DNA of 64,000 nucleotides from Medicago truncatula (lineage: Eukaryota; Streptophyta; Magnoliopsida; Fabales; Fabaceae): positions 52,601,762 to 52,665,761 of the forward strand of contig NC_053042.1 of assembly GCF_003473485.1 (NCBI RefSeq), written 5' to 3'. A program made the position numbers and the translations under genes. The notes under the pieces were generated by a model. That model was not told where the DNA came from. It worked only from the letters and a program-made list of their open reading frames with translations, and did no database searches. This document shows, piece by piece, positions 57,154-64,000 of this stretch (position 1 is its first letter; each line of letters starts with the position of its first letter).

Positions 57154-58488
57154 GGCTTAATACATGCTTTGGTTCCTTAACTTATTTTCGGATTTCATTT
57201 TAGTCCCCTAACTATAAAGTGTCTCAATTTGATCCCTTATGTCTTCTGTCGTTACCTCTTTTGGCCCTCTCTGTTAGTTTGTTTTCAAAAATAGTTATCC
57301 CTTGTCCACATGTCATTTAAGATTGGTGATCAAGGGCTAGATTTGAAAAGTACACAAGTATACAATGGGCTCACAACATATAATCATTTCTATTTTTCTT
57401 GATTTTCCTAAAAATATAAATTTAAAATGGCTAGGCGTTGTTACTGTTATGCCTAATGATGTTCAAGGGCACTTTATTCAATTCAGTTTTTTAGGTGGTG
57501 TCTCTAAGTCGAAGCAATCTATTCTCCAGGTGATTTGGTTTGCAACAATGTCGGAGATTTGGAAGGAAAGAAATAATAGAATTTTTAATGCAAAGGTTAG
57601 TTCTGTTATACAGGTGGTGGACAAAATTAAGTTGTTGACTTTCAAGTGGTTAAAGGTGAAGTTTGTAACTCTTCCCTTTAATTATCATGGGTGGTGGCTT
57701 AGTCCGTTTACATTACTACGCATAGGCTAAAGGCATCTTGGTGTTGTTTTGTTTTGTGGTGCTTGCGATCTTGTGTTTTGTAATATTCATACTTTGTTCT
57801 TCTTTTGAGGTTTTTATTCCTTTGCACACCTTGTGCTAGGAAGGCCTTAGGTGTGTTAATATATTTCATTTTAGTTTCTTCAAAAAAAAAAAAAATCACC
57901 ATCAATCTTCATCTATTTATATATTTATTTTTTTAAAAAAATCTGACCTTTTTTTTAAATTTCGTAAAAAAATAATTTTTTTTCAAATTTTTAAATCTTG
58001 GAAAAGATTTTATAAAAATTCTGGAATATTTTTTTTTCTAATTTTAAAATCTGAATTTTTTATATATTTTTCCAAATTTTTAAAAATTAGAATATTTTCC
58101 AGAATTTTGTAAAATTTAAAAAACCTTTTTTTTTCGAAAAAAAAATCTGACCTTTTTTAAAAATTTCGTAAAAAAATAAATTTTTTTAATTTTGAAAATG
58201 ATTTTATAAAAATTCTGAAAAAAATCTGGAATATTTTTTTCTTCATATTTTATAAAATATATGAATTTTTTATATATTTTTGGCTTAAAAAAAATTAGGT
58301 GTTAATCATCACCGTAGACTACAATACACCTACATGATCCAATGGTTTCTATTTGAAAAATAGATCAAACAATTAAAATGTAACGGATAGAACCAAAAGA
58401 CATAAGGGACCAAGTTGAGACACTTTATAGTTAGGGAACCAAAATGAAATCCGAAAATAAGTTAAGGGACCAAAGCATGTATTAAGCC
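57154..58488. mobile_element. MULE-type non-autonomous element, copy B
   Basis: Same family as 17898-18893 but in opposite orientation: 'ggcttaatacatgctttggt' at the left and '...aaagcatgtattaagcc' at the right, flanked by a perfect 9-base duplication TCACAAATT (57145-57153 and 58489-58497). It is 1335 bases, of which about 468 are a nested LINE tail. It lies in an intron of the CACTA transposase gene. Confidence 0.9.
57429..57896 (+). mobile_element. 5'-truncated LINE nested in MULE copy B
   Basis: Comparison with copy A shows an insertion after 'tttaaaat' at 57428, ending in an A tract (57882-57895) before 'tcaccatcaatcttcatc'. The target duplication is AAAAT or slightly longer, blurred by the A run. 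The sequence codes the very end of a plant LINE protein: QVIWFATMSEIWKERNNRIF, then VVDKIKLLTFKWLKVK and WWLSPFTLLRIG, stop. This is the zinc-knuckle/C-terminal region after the reverse transcriptase. It is dead through 5' truncation. Confidence 0.88.
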
Positions 58489-59070
58489 TCACAAATTTTA
58501 TATGAAGTAACAATAAATTTTTAGAATCAAATTAAATAGAAATAATACTTACACATTCTTCATATACTTTCTGGACGCTCTCATCAACCATTTCATCCTT
58601 CTTCACACGCCCTTCCCTCCACCTTAAACATTTATCAATGTCTTTTTCTTTAGATTTAGTCTCTGGTAGCTACAAAATGATAAAAAAATGCATACCAATT
58701 AGGAGTATTGTTAGAATCTAATACGTCATGATATGGTTTTGATTATATATACTCACTATTTTTGTGTTAAGCTTGCATTCCCATACGCCCCTGCGGAATG
58801 GGTATTGGGGGTTTGACGCTCTCTTTATATTTTTTTCACTCAATTCCTGTACAAACAAGTAGCATTATCAAAACATGGTATTTAATTATACATATTATAT
58901 AATATCATAAAAAACATTTGTCAATAAATTATTCTAACTTGGAATTCAGGAGTGTTCCGTTTAAAATCTAGATTCACAGCAATCGTAAAAGAAGGTAATT
59001 GCTTCATGCACCAAATCAACACTGTTGGATTAAGCTCATATCTTCGCTACCAGTAACCCACCTGTTGGGA

Positions 59071-59603
59071 ACCTCTCACACTAGATCACCCTTTTATGAT
59101 TTCTATATCAGCTATGCCTACTTATGAGTTATTTCATAAAAGAGTGTTTATCCCGTTATTTCATAAAAGAGTGTTTATCCCCTACTAAATTTTTCTTCCC
59201 TTACATGGTAAAGCATTCAAAAATATCTAATTTTATTAATAGTTACACAAACTAAACTAATCATTTAACTTCTATCTGATAGCACTAGGAAATAGGTTTT
59301 GCCTAAAAAGAAATGACAAATTTGGTTTTATAAAGTCAATAGGATCTGCAATAAGAGTGAAACAAAATAAAAATCCAGGAATATAGAATTCAAGAAAACT
59401 ATATCCAATACCTATAAGGTTGCTTTGCAGTGTGGATTATATAAAAGTTTTACCGTACACAGTTACTAGAAAAACAATGATGTACAAAGTGACAAGAAAA
59501 TACAACAAATCTAAGTTGACATTATCAAAGAAAAAACCAAGAAGTAACTCCTAAAACATAAATCTCTCACCAACTTTTATGAGTTCAAACTTGATCAGAG
59601 CCC
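59071..59603. other. AT-rich spacer with a 30-base tandem repeat
   Basis: 'gttatttcataaaagagtgtttatccc' occurs twice in a row at about 59128-59182. No gene is seen. Confidence 0.5.
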
Positions 59604-59980
59604 TTACAACATACTAGCAAACATGATATCGTGACCCAAAAAGAGTTTCCGCTTGCTGAAATAGCAAAGAAAATCTTTCGGAGCCAGTGGCGGATCTTGG
59701 AATATTTTATGCGGGGTGCCAGAATTGTATGAAATATATATTAAACTGTGTGAAAGAAATATCATAACTGTTAACTGGTCTAGTGGTTTATTTTGCTTGA
59801 TAGCAGAGTAGGGGATGCCAGTTTGAATCCACATAAGGAGCTTTTTTTTTTTTGAACAAAATAGTAAAAATATAACATAAATATAAAGAGGATGGAAGAG
59901 TCGAACCCGCGACCTACGCAAGAAAAACAAAAATCAATTCCACAGCGCCATTTGCGTAGTTGTAACACAATTATGCCTAA

Positions 59981-60011
<31 letters not shown>

Positions 60012-60190
60012 GGGGGTACCATGGCACCTGCAGGTCCCTATGAAGATCCGCCACTGTTCGGAGCCATTATTCGCAATGACGGCCTTGCAAATACCATCGA
60101 CTCAATAATAATGTTAGTAGCCACTTTATTACAACCCCTTAAATTCTGATCTCTCTCAATTGTGTGCAATTTTCTACTACCCTACTAATG
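59604..60190 (-). pseudogene. Unrecognised coding-like exon split by a hAT MITE
   Basis: With the MITE and one target copy set aside, one minus-strand frame is open from about 60175 to a stop at 59604. It contains GCNKVATNIIIESMVFARPS, LRIMAPKDFLCYFSKRK and LFLGHDIMFASML. A CAG before AATTTAAGG (about 60148) could be a splice acceptor. A splice-donor-like AAAG/GTTTGTG lies near 60527 in a leader-like stretch (60527-60620). I do not recognise the product. The MITE now interrupts the frame. Confidence 0.3.
59685..60056. mobile_element. hAT-type MITE with tRNA-like segments
   Basis: A 372-base element with ends 'cagtggcggatctt' and 'aagatccgccactg', flanked by a perfect 8-base duplication TTCGGAGC (59677-59684 and 60057-60064). 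The ends and target are hAT-like. Inside are two tRNA-promoter-like stretches: on the plus strand 'tggtctagtggttt' (A-box-like, near 59777) with 'agtttgaatcc' (B-box-like, near 59820), and on the minus strand 'gggttcgactc' (B-box-like, near 59903). A TA microsatellite lies at about 59984-60011. Confidence 0.85.
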
Positions 60191-60199
60191 CCCAACACT

Positions 60200-60836
60200 T
60201 TCACAGCGCATTGTGTTTCAAAATAAGTCGTGGATTGAATTGGGCCGCGAGAAAATTGCGAGGAACCGAATTGGGTTTCACTATAATTACACCGAAAAAT
60301 CAACATGTATAACTCCCAGAAATTAAACCAATTCCAAACTAATAATATAACAATTATCAGTATCTTATTCTAAATACAAAATAACGCGTAATCAATAGCA
60401 AACACGAGTAAAAGATATAAGAAACATATTCCAGAATTGAAAAAGACTAGAGAAATAAATATAAAATCAAAGGCTTGAATTTCAACTACTGAAAAAAAAA
60501 TCAACAAAAATCGATGAAACACAAACCTTTGAAAGCAGAATCTGAGAAAAACTGGGAAAAGAAAGTGAAGAAAATCGAATCGATTGAAACGAAGAGTGTT
60601 TGTGTATGTATTTTGTGGAATCGAAACCCTTCCTTTTAGCTTTAAAACAGTGTCTCTAAAAAAAAAACTTTTAAACGGTGCGTTTCAGAGAGGACTCCAG
60701 AGAGAGGGGATCGAACAAATTGATTTGGTAAACCAATTTTTTTAGGGTATAAGGGATTTAGAGAGAGGGAAACCATTTTTTTTGGAGGAATAGAGATATG
60801 TTTTTTGGAAAATTTTGGAGAAAGTAATATTTTAAG
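60200..60836. other. Spacer, possibly including a leader exon
   Basis: The part 60527-60660 has a leader-like composition on the minus strand, ending in a possible splice donor. No protein can be named. Confidence 0.3.
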
Positions 60837-61245
60837 GGAACTTCTACGGCACACTCACAAAGTGAGGTGTATCGGTACTCCTGCTTCATAATTTTATAAA
60901 TTAACGATCATTTTTTATGTAATAAATAACTATCTATCAATATTTATATTTTATAGAACATCATTTCATAAGAAAAAACATCATTTCATTGTTTATAAGA
61001 ATTATAGTAATTTTTTTTACATATTATCATAAAAAATAATGAATGTTCTCGATTATGAGTGATAAAAATTCAAAAAATAATAATTTTATTTTGTTGACAT
61101 TTTTTATGAATAAGATTTAGTTATCATAATTATAAATGATAAAAAAAATATATTTTTCTTCAAAAAACAACTTATTTAACTATTAATTTAAAGAGTGGGT
61201 GTACCGGTACACTCAAATATATTGAGTGTACCATAGAATTTGCCA
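60837..61245. mobile_element. MITE, unassigned
   Basis: About 409 bases with imperfect inverted ends: 'ggaacttctacggcacactca' at the left and, inverted, 'gcaaattctatggtacactca' at the right, followed inward by 'aggtgtatcggtac' and 'gagtgtaccggtac'. The centre is AT-rich. TSD not determined. Confidence 0.6.
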
Positions 61246-61323
61246 TATTTTAAAGGATAAAAATATTAAAAAAAGAACATTACTTGACCCACCAAAACTA
61301 TATATTCATTGTCTTACAAATAT

Positions 61324-61475
61324 TTTATCTTTTTCTTTTTTAAGCAAAATTGCATTAAAGGAACACCTTCCATTTTTTATTTTGGTGAAGCAGTGGAGAA
61401 TTTGGGGTTCGAACCCCGACCACCGCACAAATTATCTTGGATAGATACCAATTAAGCTACAGTTACGGGACAACA
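61324..61475 (-). mobile_element. tRNA-derived SINE
   Basis: The minus strand starts GTCCCGTAACTGTAGC and contains TAGCTTAATTGGT (A box) and GGGGTTCGAACCCC (B box) about 36 bases apart, with tRNA-like arms. A non-tRNA body and an A-rich tail ('aaaaaagaaaaagataaaa') follow. This is the layout of plant SINEs transcribed by Pol III. Target duplications are not clear. Confidence 0.65.
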
Positions 61476-61516
61476 TACAACACAATTAAGATACACTAAA
61501 TTTACTCAAAACTCGT

Positions 61517-61975
61517 ACATGTCACTAAAAGGTGACCACACCAATATGAAAATGTGCATCCTGGTGGTATGCTTCCTTCCGTCCAAATAAACCAACCCCA
61601 AATAGGAACCTAATCTTTGTAATGACCTTACTAATGTTGGCACCCTTCCCTTCAAAGATCATCTTATCTCTTGTTGTTCAAAGAATCCAAGTTAGTACTG
61701 ATATAGCCATATGATGTGTCGAATTTACACCTCGACATTAAAGGCAAATGGACATGAGAACAATAAATGGTTGGAAGCCTCCATAACATACATTTTGATG
61801 GAACTGAACAATTCCACAACAGTTTCGAGGCCCTCTACAGCTACGTCGACACCAAATTATGAGAACACTGATTTTTGCAGCATTGAATATGCAGATTTTA
61901 CCAAGAAAACAACAGCTGCGTCGTGTTTCCATATCCATTTATCGTCAGTTCCCGCGTTCAAAACAGTCCCAGGCT
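61517..61975 (-). mobile_element. Degenerate LINE C-terminal fragment
   Basis: Minus-strand pieces such as RDKMIFEGKGANISKVITKI and the preceding W-rich stretch match the end of plant LINE proteins (zinc-knuckle region after the reverse transcriptase). Stops and shifts break it, and no poly-A end was located. Confidence 0.5.
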
Positions 61976-64000
61976 CCTAGCTATGACAGCCTCAAATTCT
62001 TGCCTAAAATATTTATCTAATTTTGATTTAAAATATTTTTTTTTGGTTACAATTTTTGATTTAAAATATAAACCAATGCATTTTCTCAAACTTTTAAATT
62101 TTCAATATATATTATTATTTGTCTTAATTATGAATCTTAATTGATTGACAAACTATCTTATGTTTTAAATTCTTTATCTGATATAATAAACACTACATAG
62201 CAGATATTTGAATATTTAGTCTTTTATTTGTTACTGTCTTATATAATCTGTGTCTATTGTTTTCATATAGTTTATCTATAATTGTTTTTAAAGTTTCAAA
62301 TAAAAGATTTTTTCCTATAATTCATCTTTATATTTTTTTAGGATTAATGAAGTAAATAGTCCTAATAAATATTGATAATTTCATTTTTAATCACAACATC
62401 GCACTTTTTAGTTCCTCTAAAACTTTTCATCAACATTTTTAGTCATTTAAAAAAAAAAAAAATCGTTAAAGAAAAATGTTACAAAGATTAAAAAATGTAA
62501 TTTTATTTTGTAGGAATTTAAAACGAAATTGTCAGTATTTATAGGGGTCATTTTCTTATTTAACCCTCTTTTTTAAAGATTTCAATTTCAATGAAAAGCT
62601 CACTTCATCCGAAATATAAGGTAATGTTGACGAGTAAATGATTTCAATTTTATAGTTGGATAATATTTTTTATTTTTTAATAATATAAATGAATGATAAT
62701 TATTTAGATAACGTGGATATGTCAAAATTATATGGAAGCTATCATAAATAAATTGGAAAAAAAATCGCATTATTTCATTTATTTGTAAGAGATAAAAAGG
62801 ATTAATGACACATCATAATTTTGATACCGATATAGGGGAAAAAAATGCAATTTGTTACTAACTTATTAATGTCACGTCATTTTTTTATATAGAAAGTAAA
62901 CTTATTGATAATAATAAATCAATAGAAATGTTCCTTTCAAAAAAAAATAAAAATCAATAGAAATAAAATTGTTATTATTATTATTATTTTAAAAAAAATT
63001 GTTATTATTAGTTTACAAGTATGATCTAATAAGAGCAATGTCTAATAGTCTATACAATCTTTTTGAAAGTTAATTCATGTTTATACCATTTTCACTAACA
63101 AGTGAATTGATCATGAATCATGATGGCTTTGGTACCTATAACACCATGTTTTGTTACTTTGTTTCGTGTTAAATTTATGATCATAAAAAAAAAAAAAAAA
63201 AATGAAAAGAGTAGGGAGGTTCATGGGGTTGTGTATAAGCTTGGTTGAAAAGAAAAGAATGTATTAGCCACAACTCTGTTTAGATCCCTCTAAGATTTTT
63301 CTCTCTTCATAAGTACAATCTTTCTCTAACTCATTCTCATTTCAAATGCTCAATCATTCCCAAACACTAGTTAGTCTCTCTTTTCTCTTCCTCTTACTCT
63401 TCTTTATCAAAATGGAATTGTTTCCAGCCAGTTGGAATTGTTTCCTGCCAAGAATAAGTATATACAAGAAAATAAAGATTATTAATATGCTGTACATCAT
63501 TAAAAAGTAAGATAAATTTAGGCGATAGTAGATTAGTAGTAATTTACAAAATGATTTTTTTTACGAATATAAAATGAAGGTTTTCTTTAATTTCATATAC
63601 AACATTGATAGTGCTAGCACTTACACTTGGGAAAGTGTTCATGTTCTAAAAGATCATACACAAAGTGACGCTTCATGAATCATTATATCTCACACGCTGC
63701 AAATTAAACAATGATAAGAAATTTCGCATAAAGAATAAACTATTTAAATACATACTAATATTAGAGTTAGAAGGTAATAATTATGAAGATATAGTTGCTG
63801 GAGGCGATGAAGAGGCCCCTTCAGTCCAAGACATGACAGTGACGACTGGAATGCAGCTCCCGCATCGTTGGATCAGAAGCACACACGTTGACACTATGCA
63901 TGTTGTGAGCTATTGAACCAACGAGTCAGCAGCTGAGTCTCAGCCATCTTCTACCGTCTTGGACTGGACTGAAGTGAGCCCCTTCGATCCTCCTTCCTTC
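61976..64000. other. AT-rich end of window
   Basis: One MITE-like unit lies at about 62340-62567 ('aggattaatgaagtaaatag' facing 'aaataagaaaatgacccct'). At 63790-64000 a frame reads VAGGDEEAPSVQDMTVTTGM and later STVLDWTEVSPFDPPSF across one stop. It has gene-like composition and may be the edge of a gene or element beyond the window. Nothing else is supported. Confidence 0.35.

Larger units (their letters stand above)
56617..59060 (-). pseudogene. CACTA transposase (Transposase_24 type) exons
   Basis: Six minus-strand blocks separated by introns with splice-like borders: about 59000-58940 (MKQLPSFTIAVNLDFKRN), 58850-58757 (ELSEKNIKRASNPQYPF, RRGVWECKLNTK), 58677-58556 (REGRVKKDEMVDESVQKVYE), 57104-57005 (VTLSQSSQTSSCRDILSKTL, HVGEYSGRARG), 56933-56842 (YIDGFKCLTYPKDKLIEIQE) and 56683-56617 (ERNLKMNDDLPTCF, stop). 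The SEKN, REGRVKKDG-like and DIL..TL...EYSGR.RG patterns are those of the plant En/Spm accessory protein family. The DDE transposase itself is not seen. The 5' part is missing. A MULE with a nested LINE fills the third intron. Confidence 0.68.
55128..59070 (-). mobile_element. CACTA (En/Spm) transposon remnant
   Basis: It begins at 55128 with CACTACTACAAAAATGGG, the classic CACTA terminus. The next 300 bases carry many 'agcgct' subterminal units. Transposase exons follow on the minus strand (separate entry), so this terminus is at the gene's 3' side. No matching TTTTTGTAGTAGTG end is found to the right, so the other end is lost or outside similarity; the limit of about 59070 is where coding similarity fades. 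Two younger elements are nested inside (55666-56454 and 57154-58488). It cannot move on its own. Confidence 0.75.

Overview
The window looks like nuclear DNA of a dicot, most likely a legume of the Medicago type. Coding genes are sparse and intron-rich, the spacers are very AT-rich, and short DNA transposons with clear target-site duplications (TSDs) are dense. A block of plastid DNA lies inside nuclear repeats. The species assignment is an inference from protein recognition and repeat style, not from a search.

Layout. 405-3775: plastid DNA insert (NUPT) carrying the ycf1 5' part, trnN-GUU, trnR-ACG, rrn5 and rrn4.5 in plastid order. 4060-7500: MITE, LINE tails and a composite of PPR and MED21 gene fragments. 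8751-10280 (-): complete P-class PPR gene. 12257-16006 (-): four-exon GlcAT14/Branch-family glycosyltransferase. 16902-25505: repeat cluster with a TIR element carrying a minisatellite, a MULE-type element, a fragment of an ELL-associated-factor gene, an old Ty1/copia copy, and an LTR remnant holding two nested MITEs. 26425-35302 (+): eleven-exon half-size ABC transporter (ABCG7 type), with a LINE in intron 10. 36661-37113 (+): small plant-specific membrane protein. 39006-41341: TIR element carrying a plant-mobile-domain (PMD) gene. 42121-45024: probable Helitron with a B3-like fragment and tandem repeats. 45314-45814 (+): WRN-like 3'-5' exonuclease relative lacking the catalytic acids. 46181-47039: Pack-MULE-like element with a captured gene fragment. 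51363-53936 (-): eight-exon nucleolar RRM protein (NIFK type). 55128-59070: CACTA remnant with transposase exons and two nested MULE-type elements, one of them holding a LINE tail. 59685-61960: hAT MITE, another MITE, a tRNA-derived SINE and a LINE tail. The last 2 kb is AT-rich and almost featureless.

The host genes are unrelated single units: organelle RNA processing, arabinogalactan glycosylation, membrane transport and ribosome biogenesis. No operon-like or pathway cluster is present. The strongest leads are the PMD transposon with palindromic subterminal motifs, the Helitron, the gene-fragment captures, and the ordered nests of elements, whose TSDs give their relative ages. Splice sites were placed by hand from GT/AG signals and reading-frame continuity.
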